From: Paenibacillus sp. FSL R7-0273
GTDB taxonomy: Bacteria; Bacillota; Bacilli; Paenibacillales; Paenibacillaceae
Reading direction: 5' to 3'
Length of the DNA stretch: 64,000 bases
NCBI RefSeq assembly: GCF_000758625.1
Contig: NZ_CP009283.1
Span: forward strand, 447,501 to 511,500
Shown here: one piece after another, positions 35,328 to 44,155 of the stretch
How the letters are laid out: each line of letters starts with the position of its first letter
How positions within the stretch are numbered: position 1 is the stretch's first letter
The notes under the pieces: generated by a model
Told to the model about the DNA's origin: nothing
What the model saw: only the letters and a program-made list of their open reading frames with translations
The model's database searches: none
Position numbers and translations under genes: made by a program

Positions 35328-36269
35328 ATGTGGTTAATTGTAATAGCGGCAGTGCTGATCATAGCCGCTGCTGCGCTGAGCTATGCGGGATTTTTTTTCT
35401 ACGGTGTGGCAATCAAGCGCGCACCAAAGGAGTTTTTGGCCAGCAGCCCGGATCTGAAGCTTGACCCGCCTGTTGCCGGTGCCTCCTGGGGAGAAGGAGC
35501 TGAGTGGGTTGCGCGCCAGCATTTCCGGGAGGTTCAGCTGCGCTCAGGAGATGGTCTGGAGCTAAAGGGTTATTTTCTGGCGTCTGAGCAGGCTGCAGGC
35601 CGTACTGCCATTATTGCCCACGGCTATTCCGGAAAGGGAAAGGACATGGGAGCAATAGCGAAATTGTATTATGAGCGGCTGGGCTATAATGTGCTGCTTC
35701 CGGATGCGAGAGGGCATGGGCAAAGTACGGGGAATTATATCGGTTTCGGCTGGCCTGAGCGTCATGATGTTGTGAAATGGATTGAATGGGTACTGGAAGA
35801 GACAGGTGCAGAGGGACAAATTGTCCTGCACGGGGTCTCCATGGGCGGGGCAACCGTGCTGATGACTGCGGGGGAACCGCTTCCGGTGCAGGTCAAAGCT
35901 GTCATAGAGGACTGCGGCTACAGTTCGGTCAAAGCACAGCTGTCCTATCAGCTCCGGCGGATGTACCGTTTACCGGGCTTTCCGTTTGTGCAGTGTGCCA
36001 GTCTGGTTACAAGGATCAAGGCGGGGTACTCCTTCGGAGAAGCCTCGGCGCTCAAGCAGGTCAGAAAAGCCAGGGTCCCGATTCTGTTCATTCACGGGGA
36101 TGCTGACAAGTTCGTGCCCTTCTTCATGATGGAGGAGCTGTATCAGGCCTGCAGTGCACCAAAAGAGAAGCTGGTCGTGCACGGGGCAGGACATGGTCTG
36201 GCCTATGACACAGATAAGACGGGGTATATTGCCAAGGTAAGCAGTTTTGTCGGGCGGTATGTACAGTGA
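35328..36269 (+). CDS. Membrane-anchored alpha/beta hydrolase
   Basis: The frame is open from 35202, but AAAGGAG at 35313-35319 favours the ATG at 35328, giving 313 aa. The protein begins with one hydrophobic helix (WLIVIAAVLIIAAAALSYAG), then an alpha/beta-hydrolase domain with GYSGKGKDM, RGHGQS, the nucleophile elbow GVSMGG near residue 172, IHGDADKFVPF (Asp) and HGAGHG (His). It resembles YqkD/FrsA-like hydrolases; the substrate is unknown. It is monocistronic. Confidence 0.88.
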   Translation: MWLIVIAAVLIIAAAALSYAGFFFYGVAIKRAPKEFLASSPDLKLDPPVAGASWGEGAEWVARQHFREVQLRSGDGLELKGYFLASEQAAGRTAIIAHGYSGKGKDMGAIAKLYYERLGYNVLLPDARGHGQSTGNYIGFGWPERHDVVKWIEWVLEETGAEGQIVLHGVSMGGATVLMTAGEPLPVQVKAVIEDCGYSSVKAQLSYQLRRMYRLPGFPFVQCASLVTRIKAGYSFGEASALKQVRKARVPILFIHGDADKFVPFFMMEELYQACSAPKEKLVVHGAGHGLAYDTDKTGYIAKVSSFVGRYVQ

Positions 36270-36297
36270 CACCGGAATAAGTCCCGGAAAAGTAGAC

Positions 36298-36530
36298 GTG
36301 CCCGGCACCCGCAAGCTGCGGTTACCGGGCACTAATATGTTCCACACACGGCTGTGCTTATCTGCAACGGATAAGCAGCAAGTCCATGTCTTATAGGTAT
36401 ATTTCATCCCCCGCCGTCCGTGAGTGTGACGGGTGTCGTAATTCCTTGTTATTTCCAGCAGCCGTATGGCGAGATAATCCTTCCAAAACGACAAGAGCCC
36501 TACCTCTCTCTTGTCCTTGCGGCTCCGAGG
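36298..36530. other. Hairpin-rich intergenic region, possible structured RNA
   Basis: At least five inverted repeats lie in 230 bp: GTGCCCGG/CCGGGCAC (36298-36332), TGCTTATC/GATAAGCA (about 36356-36378), CCGTC/GACGG (about 36416-36435), GACAAGAG/CTCTTGTC (about 36490-36516) and GCGGC/GCCGC (about 36520-36535). No known RNA family is recognised and the strand is unclear. Confidence 0.35.
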
Positions 36531-36774
36531 CCGCGCCAGTGTGAGTCGGAATGCTATATTCGAATTTAATCTCATAAAAAGGAAGAGTCATGCAAGAAAA
36601 CGTAAGATTTTGTGTCCAAATTGCCGATAAAAGAAAGAAGTAAAGCTATCGGCCTGACATCTTCTTGATGGGGATACATATACACCTAAACAAATATTCC
36701 TATATTATAGCGCGATATATAAAAAAAAGCAAATGTAAAATAGGGGCTGGGTAAGACCGGGGATGGGAGTGCTA

Positions 36775-38307
36775 ATGAATATATACGGGGCATTTTTAAG
36801 AAAGCAGATTGGCAATTACTTATTTGGCTCCGTTGTTGCGGTCTTGGCGGTAGGAAGCCTGATACTGCTCTCTTCTCTGGAGATCAGCATGGAGGAGTAC
36901 GGCCGGCTGTTAATTGTATTGCTGCTCTCATTCACAATTATGGCTATTACGGAGATCAGTGTGTTTGTCAGGCATATCAGGCCGATCCGTGCGGCTCTGC
37001 TGGAGCCGCAGCCTGAGCTGGCAGTGCTGGAGAAGGCTTATCTGCAGACGCATCAGCTGCCCAGGCATGCCGTTATGCGGATTCTCGGGCCGCATCTTAT
37101 GGGGCTTTCTCTGCCTGCGTCCCTGATGACGATCTGGATGATTCATGCCGGTCTGCTTACCATTCCTTATTTTTATCTGGTGATGGCAGTGGTCGGAGCC
37201 ATTCTGGTTGCGAGCATGCATGCGCTGATTGAATTTTACCTTACCTGCTCAGCTATCATTCCTTTAATTAAGGAATTCAGAAACCGGGCAATGGAGCTGC
37301 ACAATATTGATTTTTCGCTGGAGGGGCATGTCTTTGTGCCAATCCGCCCGAAATTTCTGATCAGCTGTATGCTGATCGGTACATTTCCGCTGTTCTTGTT
37401 TATAATGGCTACCCATATCCGCATGAACAATACGGGAACAGGCATGCTTGTCGGTTTCCAGAACTACTGGACCTGGGCAGGAATGGTGCTGCTGATCGGT
37501 ACCTTCTTCTCCTCGGTTGCAGCCCTGCTTCTTACCAACAGCGTACAGCATCCGATTAACGAGCTGTATAAGGCTATGAATAATATCAAAGAGGGACGGC
37601 TTCTGCAGGTACAGGATGAATATTCCGATGAGTTTTCTAAGCTCGTTGCCGGCTTCAATATGATGGTGCGCGGGCTTCAGGACCGTGAGCAGCAGAGCAG
37701 GCAGCTGCTGGACAGTTATTTTACAACTCTTGCCGTCGCGCTGGATGCCCGGGATTCCTATACGGCCGGACATTCGCTGAGGGTGGCTGAATACTCCGTT
37801 ATTATCGGACAACTGGCCGGCCTGACCGGGCAAAGCTTGGACGATCTCCGCAAATCAGCGCTGCTGCATGATATCGGCAAAATCGGCGTGCCGGACAATG
37901 TCCTGTTCAAAGAGGGTAACCTGACGGATGAGGAGTTTGACCGGATCAAAAGCCATCCGGTGCTCGGCGAAAATATCCTGCGCCAGATTGAGCCGGTGGA
38001 GAAGATGGCCCCTTACCTGGAAGGAGTGCGCTCCCACCATGAACGCTATGACGGCCAAGGCTATCCCGACGGCCTGGCGGGAACCGCCATACCGCTGCAC
38101 GGGCGGATCATTGCGGTAGCTGACGCCTACGATGCGATGACCTCGGATCGGCCGTACCGCAAGGGGATGGATCATGAGCAGGCGCTGGCTATCCTGGAGA
38201 AGGGCCGGGGCAGCCAGTGGGATCCGCAGTTCGCCGGGTTATTTCTGGCATACTTCGGGAAAAATGTAAATGTAGACAAGAGGGAGTATCCGGGCCGGAC
38301 CGGATAG
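36775..38307 (+). CDS. HD-GYP c-di-GMP phosphodiesterase with membrane sensor domain
   Basis: The 510-aa protein (ATG at 36775 chosen because GGGAG lies 6 nt upstream; ATG at 36763 is alternative) has about six membrane helices in residues 1-250 and a HAMP linker (about 245-300, HPINELYKAMNNIKEGRLLQ). A C-terminal HD-GYP domain follows with HSLRVAEYS, LLHDIGKIGVPD and HHERYDGQGYPDGL. The HD and GYP motifs are intact, so it should hydrolyse c-di-GMP. The encoded enzyme lies 1.6 kb after a gene under a c-di-GMP riboswitch, though in a separate transcript. Confidence 0.94.
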   Translation: MNIYGAFLRKQIGNYLFGSVVAVLAVGSLILLSSLEISMEEYGRLLIVLLLSFTIMAITEISVFVRHIRPIRAALLEPQPELAVLEKAYLQTHQLPRHAVMRILGPHLMGLSLPASLMTIWMIHAGLLTIPYFYLVMAVVGAILVASMHALIEFYLTCSAIIPLIKEFRNRAMELHNIDFSLEGHVFVPIRPKFLISCMLIGTFPLFLFIMATHIRMNNTGTGMLVGFQNYWTWAGMVLLIGTFFSSVAALLLTNSVQHPINELYKAMNNIKEGRLLQVQDEYSDEFSKLVAGFNMMVRGLQDREQQSRQLLDSYFTTLAVALDARDSYTAGHSLRVAEYSVIIGQLAGLTGQSLDDLRKSALLHDIGKIGVPDNVLFKEGNLTDEEFDRIKSHPVLGENILRQIEPVEKMAPYLEGVRSHHERYDGQGYPDGLAGTAIPLHGRIIAVADAYDAMTSDRPYRKGMDHEQALAILEKGRGSQWDPQFAGLFLAYFGKNVNVDKREYPGRTG

Positions 38308-38350
38308 CAGAAGGGCGGCAGCAGCAGCCTCTGCCGTGCCTTCGGAGCGT

Positions 38351-38386
38351 AAGCGGATACTATCCAGATTATGGGGGTATCCGCTT
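38351..38386 (+). terminator. Terminator of the HD-GYP gene
   Basis: AAGCGGATAC/GTATCCGCTT stem, weak T-rich tail. Confidence 0.65.
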
Positions 38387-38516
38387 CTGCTTTGCGTGCC
38401 TATTTTGTGAACGTAAGCTTAAAACCGACAATTAACGACTACATTCATTGAAGGTTTTAAGGGAGACCGTTATAATTATTAAGTCTGGTTTTTAATTAAA
38501 AAATAAGGAGAATTCT

Positions 38517-38900
38517 ATGAAACGCGCAGATGTGCTGCTTATTTCAATCGTGCTGATTGCTGCGCTTGCTTTTCTCGTGCCAAGATGGGTAGGCGGCGAT
38601 AAGGGCGGGCCGGGCAAGAATCTCGTGGCCAATATAACAGTGGACGGCAAGCTGTTTAAAAGCGTGCAGCTTACGGAGGAAGAACAGAGTATTGAGATCC
38701 GTACCGAGCGGGGGTATAACCTGCTCAAGGTGCATGATTACGGTATTGAAATGTATGAAGCGGATTGCCCCGATCAGGTGTGTCTCGGCTTCGGCCGGAT
38801 CACCCAGCCCAAACAGACCATAGTCTGTCTGCCGCACCGGGTGCTGGTAGAGATTGCAGGGACCTCGGGAGGAGATGAAATCGATGGCTATGTCCAGTAG
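38517..38900 (+). CDS. eetA: NusG domain II-containing protein (EetA-like)
   Basis: The 127-aa protein has one N-terminal membrane helix (LLISIVLIAALAFLV) and an extracytoplasmic NusG-domain-II fold with the pair CPDQVCLGFG and a third Cys in IVCLPHRV. Such proteins are encoded with FMN-binding proteins and Gx transporters in flavin-based extracellular electron transfer loci, where EetA is thought to help carry electrons outward. It opens an operon that runs through ecfT and beyond. AAGGAGAA precedes the ATG. The eetA name is inferred from domain and neighbourhood, not from a search. Confidence 0.75.
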   Translation: MKRADVLLISIVLIAALAFLVPRWVGGDKGGPGKNLVANITVDGKLFKSVQLTEEEQSIEIRTERGYNLLKVHDYGIEMYEADCPDQVCLGFGRITQPKQTIVCLPHRVLVEIAGTSGGDEIDGYVQ

Positions 38901-39447
38901 GGAATCGGCGACAGCCCTGAAAAGAACAGTAATCATTGCCATCTTTGCGGCTGTTGCTGTAGTGCTCAGTATAGTTGAGGCCCAGATTCCGCTGGCCGCA
39001 ATGGGAATGATGCCCGGCGCCAAGCTGGGCTTTGCCAACATTATGATCCTGACTTGTATCTACTTTTTACGCGGCCGTGATGCCTTTATGCTCGTCATTC
39101 TGAAGACGCTGCTTACCTCGTTTCTGCTCGGTACGTTCTCAAGTCTGCTCTTCAGCCTGTTTGGCTCGCTGCTCAGCTTTGTGGTGATGTTCCTGCTGAT
39201 CCGCTTCACCGGCAAACGGTTGAGTGTAATCGGAGTCAGCATCGCCGGAGGGCTTGCCCATAATACCGGACAGCTGGTTGCTGCATCCATGGTGTTCAAT
39301 TCTACGACGATCCTTTATTACTTGCCGATCCTGCTGATTACGGGGATTGTGACCGGGATTCTTGTAGGCTTTGCAGTGCGTTATCTGATGGCTTCGCTGT
39401 CCAGGATTTCGCTGTTTGAAGAGTTTTTGGACGGACGGAGCTATTAG
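38884..39447 (+). CDS. eetB: Gx transporter family / HepST component-I-like membrane protein (EetB-like)
   Basis: The product of about 187 aa has five to six hydrophobic helices and the family features IVEAQIPLAAMGMMPGAKLGFANIM and GGLAHNTGQLV. It was formerly annotated as heptaprenyl diphosphate synthase component I, but the sequence looks like a small membrane S-component-type protein. The ATG at 38884, 9 nt after GGGAGGAG, is chosen over two earlier in-frame ATGs. It overlaps the preceding gene by 17 bp. The neighbour pair matches EetA/EetB of FLEET loci. Confidence 0.78.
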   Translation: MAMSSRESATALKRTVIIAIFAAVAVVLSIVEAQIPLAAMGMMPGAKLGFANIMILTCIYFLRGRDAFMLVILKTLLTSFLLGTFSSLLFSLFGSLLSFVVMFLLIRFTGKRLSVIGVSIAGGLAHNTGQLVAASMVFNSTTILYYLPILLITGIVTGILVGFAVRYLMASLSRISLFEEFLDGRSY

Positions 39448-39465
39448 CAGCGGAAGGATGACAAT

Positions 39466-40329
39466 ATGAGAGAAACATACACTAACAATAAATTTGTTGA
39501 TCAGGCAGCGGTCATCTCTTTGGAAGGGGTTGCGTTCGGATATGATCCGGAGCACCCTATTCTGCATGATATTACGCTGTCAGTACCCCGGGGGCAGTGG
39601 GTAAGCATCGTCGGCCCGAACGGCTGCGGCAAATCAACGCTCGTTAAGCTGCTAAACGCCCTGCTTCCCAAGAGCGCCGGGGAGATTGTTGTCAGCGGTC
39701 ATCGCCTGGAAGAGGAAACAATCGGTTCTATCCGCAACAGCATCGGCATGGTCTTTCAGAATCCCGATAACCAGTTCATCGGGGCTACAGTCGAAGAGGA
39801 TATTCTGTTCGGCCTGGAAGGGCTGTGCTTATCCTATGAAGAGATGGATGAACGGCTGAAAATGTATACAGAGAAGCTGGGGATCAGCCACCTGCTGTCC
39901 AAGCATCCGGGTGAACTGTCCGGCGGACAGAAGCAGCGGGTAGCAATCGCCTCCATTCTTGCCATGAAGCCCGGCATCGTCATCTTTGACGAGGCTTCTT
40001 CCATGTTGGATGAGGGCAGCCGCAATGAGCTGCTGAATGTTCTGCAGGGGATGCGCAAGGAAGGCTTCACGATCCTGATGATCACACATGATGCCGACGA
40101 GATTCTGGCGTCTGACCGGGTGCTGGCCCTACACGGGGGCAGTGTGGCGGCGGACCTGACGCCGGAGGAGCTGTTCCGGAATGAGGAGCTGCTTGCCGTA
40201 TGTCATCTGCGCGAGCCTTATCCCTGGCAGCTTGCCCGTGCATTGCAGCGCTTGGGCATCAAAACGGATGTTCCCGCCAGTGAAAAGGAGCTTATAGATA
40301 CATTATGGCCATACAACTACAGCAAGTAA
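39466..40329 (+). CDS. ecfA1: Energy-coupling factor transporter ATPase 1
   Basis: The 287-aa ABC ATPase has Walker A GPNGCGKSTL, signature LSGGQKQRVAIA, Walker B IVIFDEASSMLD and the switch His in MITHDADE. The DEASSMLD form is characteristic of EcfA1. With EcfA2 and EcfT it forms the ATP-driven module that powers vitamin-binding S components. No S component is seen nearby except possibly the Gx protein. Confidence 0.93.
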   Translation: MRETYTNNKFVDQAAVISLEGVAFGYDPEHPILHDITLSVPRGQWVSIVGPNGCGKSTLVKLLNALLPKSAGEIVVSGHRLEEETIGSIRNSIGMVFQNPDNQFIGATVEEDILFGLEGLCLSYEEMDERLKMYTEKLGISHLLSKHPGELSGGQKQRVAIASILAMKPGIVIFDEASSMLDEGSRNELLNVLQGMRKEGFTILMITHDADEILASDRVLALHGGSVAADLTPEELFRNEELLAVCHLREPYPWQLARALQRLGIKTDVPASEKELIDTLWPYNYSK

Positions 40330-41183
40330 GCTATACCTACGCTGACCGGAGCCTGTGGAGGCAGACGGCGCTGCATGATATTAATCTTAGTGTTCCTAAA
40401 GGCACGATGCTGGGTATCGCCGGAGCAACCGGGTCCGGCAAGTCTACCCTGCTGCAGCTGTTCAATGGAATTCTGAAGCCATCCCAGGGAACAGTCAGGG
40501 TGCTGGATGTTACCATTCAGGCTGGGGAGAAGGCCCCCCGGCTGCTGCCGCTGCGCCGCAGGGTAGGTTTGGTCTTTCAGTTTCCGGAGCAGCAGATGTT
40601 CGAAGAAACGGTCGAGAAGGACCTGATCTTTGGGCCGCTTAATTTCGGAATGAGTCCGGAGGAGGCTAAAGCGCGCGCGCGTCAGGCTATGACCGATATG
40701 GGGCTGGAGCTTGAGCTGCTGGAGCGCAATCCGTTCCGTCTAAGCGGGGGACAGATGCGCAAAGCAGCAATCGCTTCAGTGCTGGCGATGGATCCGGAGA
40801 TTATTGTACTGGATGAACCGACAGCAACGCTTGACCCGCTTAGCCGGGCTGAGCTGATCGGACTGCTGGACCGGCTTTGCCGCGAGCAGGGACGGACCAT
40901 TATTATCGTAACCCACCGGATGGACGAGCTGCTGCCCTACGCCGATCACTGGGCGCTGCTGAAAGAAGGCAGCCTGGTCTTTCAGGGAAGCGGGCAGGAG
41001 CTGGCGGCAGACCCGGACATATTGGAGAGCTGCGGTCTGAGTGTTCCGCATTCGCTCCGGTATTGGCAGGCGGTTGCCAGGCGGTTCGGCCTGGAGGGCG
41101 AGAAGCCCTGCCTGACTGCAGAAAGCCTGGCTGCACGGATTGCTTTACTGCAGGCTGAAGGAATGAGGGATAGCCATGAATGA
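40305..41183 (+). CDS. ecfA2: Energy-coupling factor transporter ATPase 2
   Basis: The 292-aa partner ATPase has Walker A GATGSGKSTL, LSGGQMRKAAIASVLA, Walker B IIVLDEPTATLDP and VTHRMDE. It overlaps ecfA1 by 25 bp and ecfT by 8 bp, so the three are translated as a unit. EcfA2 has the canonical DEPTATLDP catalytic site. Confidence 0.93.
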   Translation: MAIQLQQVSYTYADRSLWRQTALHDINLSVPKGTMLGIAGATGSGKSTLLQLFNGILKPSQGTVRVLDVTIQAGEKAPRLLPLRRRVGLVFQFPEQQMFEETVEKDLIFGPLNFGMSPEEAKARARQAMTDMGLELELLERNPFRLSGGQMRKAAIASVLAMDPEIIVLDEPTATLDPLSRAELIGLLDRLCREQGRTIIIVTHRMDELLPYADHWALLKEGSLVFQGSGQELAADPDILESCGLSVPHSLRYWQAVARRFGLEGEKPCLTAESLAARIALLQAEGMRDSHE

Positions 41184-41967
41184 ACGACTGCTGCTCGGAC
41201 GCAGCATTGAGACCGGCTCCTGGGTACATAAGCTGGATGCCCGCTCCAAAATAACCGGAATGCTGCTGTATCTCGCTATTATTCTGCTCTCTCATTCCTG
41301 GGCGGCAATGGGGCTGCTGGCAGTATTCTCGGTAGCAGTGATGCTGTCAACGCGCATCCCGCTTAAATATTTCATTAAATCGGCGAAGCCGTTACGCTTT
41401 TTGATGCTGTTTATTTTTATTGTACAGGTGTTTTCGGTAAAAGAAGGCGAAGCCTGGCTGACTTTAGGTTCCTTTTCGCTGCATGAGGGCGGTCTGCGGC
41501 TGGGTGCCTTTTCCGTCATCCGGATGCTGTTCCTGGTTACCTTCACCTCGCTGCTTACGTTTACGACGACTCCAGGTAAGCTGAACCAGGGGCTTGAGGG
41601 CATTCTGTCCCCGTTCAAGAAGCTGGGGCTGAAGCCGGACCGGCTCACGATGATGATCGGACTTGCGCTGCGCTTTATTCCCACGATCCTTGATGAATCG
41701 CAGATTATCCTGAAGGCACAGGCCTCCCGCGGGGCGGATCTGAAGGAGCTTCCGCTGAAGGAAAAGGGACGGATGCTGGTAGCACTGCTTGTACCTGTAA
41801 TCACAAGCGCCTTCCGGCGGGCGCAGGATCTGGTCTATTCCATGGAAGCGAGAGGCTTCCGCATGGATGCCCCGCGTACCCGGTATCACCGCCTGAGGTG
41901 GGGCGCAGCGGATACTTTATTCATTATTATGTTCATCATCATGGGAGTTGCAGTAGCAGTACTGTAA
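41176..41967 (+). CDS. ecfT: Energy-coupling factor transporter transmembrane protein
   Basis: The 263-aa membrane protein has four to five helices and the two coupling motifs that contact the ATPases (AQASRGADL and SMEARGFRMD; ARG-type). It links ATP hydrolysis to the S component. In FLEET loci an ECF module helps export or supply flavins; in most Firmicutes ecfA1A2T lies with ribosomal protein genes, so this placement is notable, although a second copy elsewhere cannot be excluded. Confidence 0.92.
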   Translation: MNERLLLGRSIETGSWVHKLDARSKITGMLLYLAIILLSHSWAAMGLLAVFSVAVMLSTRIPLKYFIKSAKPLRFLMLFIFIVQVFSVKEGEAWLTLGSFSLHEGGLRLGAFSVIRMLFLVTFTSLLTFTTTPGKLNQGLEGILSPFKKLGLKPDRLTMMIGLALRFIPTILDESQIILKAQASRGADLKELPLKEKGRMLVALLVPVITSAFRRAQDLVYSMEARGFRMDAPRTRYHRLRWGAADTLFIIMFIIMGVAVAVL

Positions 41968-41986
41968 TATTTAGGGGGAAACAAGC

Positions 41987-43912
41987 ATGGCACGTTTTTT
42001 TAATGGCAGGGAAATTGAACTGCTGGCACCGGCAGGAACGTTTGAAATCTTTAAGGAGGTTGTTCAGTCAGCCTGTGACGCGGTTTATTTTGGCGGACCG
42101 GTCCTTAATATGCGGATGATGCGCAAGGGCTACAACCTGTCGCATGAGGAGATTGCCCAGGCGCTGGTAATGGCCCACAATCTTGATAAGAAGGTCTATG
42201 TTACCGTTAATAATCTGTTCAGCGAAGAAGATGTGGAGGAAGCCAGAGAGTATCTGCGGTTCCTGGATGAGGTTCAGCCGGATGCGCTGATTGTGCAGGA
42301 TATGGCCGTGCTGGAGCTGATCCGCGAGATGGGGCTGACCGTTCCGGTCCATGCTTCCGTTATGATGAATGTTCACAATCTGGAGATGATCTACGCGCTG
42401 CGTGATCTCGGAGTAAGCCGGGTGGTCACTTCCCGTGAGATGGACCTCCAGACAGCGAAGCTGCTAGGGCAGAGAAGCGGAATGGAGCTGGAGTATTTTA
42501 TACATGGTGATATGTGCTCGGTGCACGGGGCCAACTGCTATTTCAGCTCCCAGGTGTTCGGGATGAGCAGCAACCGGGGCAAATGCATGAAGCCATGCCG
42601 CTGGGATTACCGGATCAAGAAGGACGGCTATGTGTTCCCGGCTGAATATCCGCTGGCGGTCAAGGATATGTTCATGTATGAGCATCTTCCGGAGCTGATT
42701 GAATCGGGTATTACCTCCTTCAAAATTGAAGGCCGGATGCGGGATAAAGAATTCATGGTGATGCTGGCGAACAGCTATGGCGAGGCGCTTGACCGCTATA
42801 TCGATGATCCGCTGGGTTTTGACCGGACGGTAGATTCCAAAATGCTGTATAACAACCGCAAGCGTGATTTTTCAACCGCATATGCTTTTGGTAAGCCGGG
42901 ATTATCTAATATTAACCGCCGTTATGAGGGGACAGGCAAATTCTACAGTACAGGCAAGGTGTTCAGTACGCCTACTGCTGAGCGGGAATTGTCTGAGAGC
43001 CGGGTGGTTCAGCTGCGTGAGCGGCTGGCGGAAAGCAAAAAAGAGCAGGCGTCCAAGCCTGAGCTGGCAGTGCGCGTTAATAATATGGAACAGGCCAGAC
43101 TGGCGCTGGAGCTGGGCGTAGAGCATCTGTATCTGCCGGGCGATGTGTTTGAGCCGGATCTGCCGCTAACCAAGCAGGATATCAAGGAATTGGGTGCGCT
43201 AAAAGGTCAGACCAAGCTATACCTGGGTATGCCGCGGATGATGACAGAGCTGCATTTTGACCAGTTGAGCCAGCTTCTGAGCGGCGAACGGCTGCCGGTG
43301 GACGGCTTGCTGGTTACAAACCTGGGGGCAATCCGCCGCTTCAAGGATATGGGCTATCCGATGGTCGGGGATGTGAACCTGAACGTATACAATCATCTGG
43401 CCGCAGAGCTGTATACCGGACTTGGACTGCAAAGGCTGACGGTTTCACCGGAGATGACGTTAGAGCATTTTGCCGCCTTCACCTCCCGGAGTGATCTGCC
43501 GCTTGAGGTTGTTGTGCACGGTACACCGGCACTGATGTATATGGAGCATGACCTGTTCGAAAATACAGAGGTTATGGAACCGATCGGCGAAGAGGATAAT
43601 CAGTTTGTCGGCAATAATGTGTTGGTGCTCAAGACGGATAAGGGTGAAAATCCGGTCTACCGCGACCAATACGGCCGCTGCCACCTGCTGTTCGCTAAAG
43701 AGCTGTGCTACCTGCCGATGCTGGATGAGATGAACGGGCTGGGGATCTCGACCTTCCGGATTGAAGGCGCTACTTATAGTATTACTGAATTGCGTACTAT
43801 TATTACAGCTTATCAGGCTGCTATCGGCGGTAAGGGTGATAAGGCGGATATACTGGGCGGACTTAAGCCGGTGTATGCCGGATATACTCTGGGCTCGCTG
43901 CAGTTTAATTAA
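41987..43912 (+). CDS. Peptidase U32 family protein
   Basis: The 641-aa cytoplasmic protein has an N-terminal TIM-barrel-like U32 domain with ELLAPAGTFE, FGGPVLNMR and the signature YFIHGDMCSVHGANCYFS, then a Cys cluster GKCMKPCRW. The C-terminal 300 residues form a second U32-like half (VHGTPALMYMEHDLF). Related proteins (RlhA, TrhP/YrrO group) hydroxylate rRNA or tRNA using prephenate, and some members are called collagenase-like. It begins 19 bp after ecfT, so it is in the same transcript; the link to electron transfer is not obvious. Confidence 0.85.
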   Translation: MARFFNGREIELLAPAGTFEIFKEVVQSACDAVYFGGPVLNMRMMRKGYNLSHEEIAQALVMAHNLDKKVYVTVNNLFSEEDVEEAREYLRFLDEVQPDALIVQDMAVLELIREMGLTVPVHASVMMNVHNLEMIYALRDLGVSRVVTSREMDLQTAKLLGQRSGMELEYFIHGDMCSVHGANCYFSSQVFGMSSNRGKCMKPCRWDYRIKKDGYVFPAEYPLAVKDMFMYEHLPELIESGITSFKIEGRMRDKEFMVMLANSYGEALDRYIDDPLGFDRTVDSKMLYNNRKRDFSTAYAFGKPGLSNINRRYEGTGKFYSTGKVFSTPTAERELSESRVVQLRERLAESKKEQASKPELAVRVNNMEQARLALELGVEHLYLPGDVFEPDLPLTKQDIKELGALKGQTKLYLGMPRMMTELHFDQLSQLLSGERLPVDGLLVTNLGAIRRFKDMGYPMVGDVNLNVYNHLAAELYTGLGLQRLTVSPEMTLEHFAAFTSRSDLPLEVVVHGTPALMYMEHDLFENTEVMEPIGEEDNQFVGNNVLVLKTDKGENPVYRDQYGRCHLLFAKELCYLPMLDEMNGLGISTFRIEGATYSITELRTIITAYQAAIGGKGDKADILGGLKPVYAGYTLGSLQFN

Positions 43913-43971
43913 TATTTCAAATTTAAAATCATAGGTACATCCTGTTTATTTTGCCAGAGTATAGACTCTCA

Positions 43972-43987
43972 AGTGACATTTTTCACA
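43972..43987. promoter_or_regulatory. Fnr/Crp-like palindrome upstream of aminotransferase
   Basis: AGTGACATTTTTCACA contains GTGA-N6-TCAC. It is centred about 80 bp before a perfect TATAAT at 44057-44062, so not in class II position; function is uncertain. Confidence 0.4.
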
Positions 43988-44080
43988 AGTTAGATTAATA
44001 GGAAAGTGAATTGGAAGATTAGCCATCTTTTATCCCATAAGTCTGGCGGCAGACGATATAATAGTTAGTAGAGCAAGTAT

Positions 44081-44118
44081 AACCGGCTGCGCCGTCCTGA
44101 ACTGGACGGTTGCCGGTT
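44081..44118 (+). promoter_or_regulatory. Strong 5'-leader hairpin before aminotransferase gene
   Basis: AACCGGC...CCGTCC/GGACGG...GCCGGTT forms a long stem starting about 12 bp after the expected transcription start from TATAAT (44057). There is no T-run, so it may stabilise or regulate the mRNA. Confidence 0.45.
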
Positions 44119-44155
44119 CTGTATGAATTCATCAAGCGAAAGCGAGGGCATCTTC

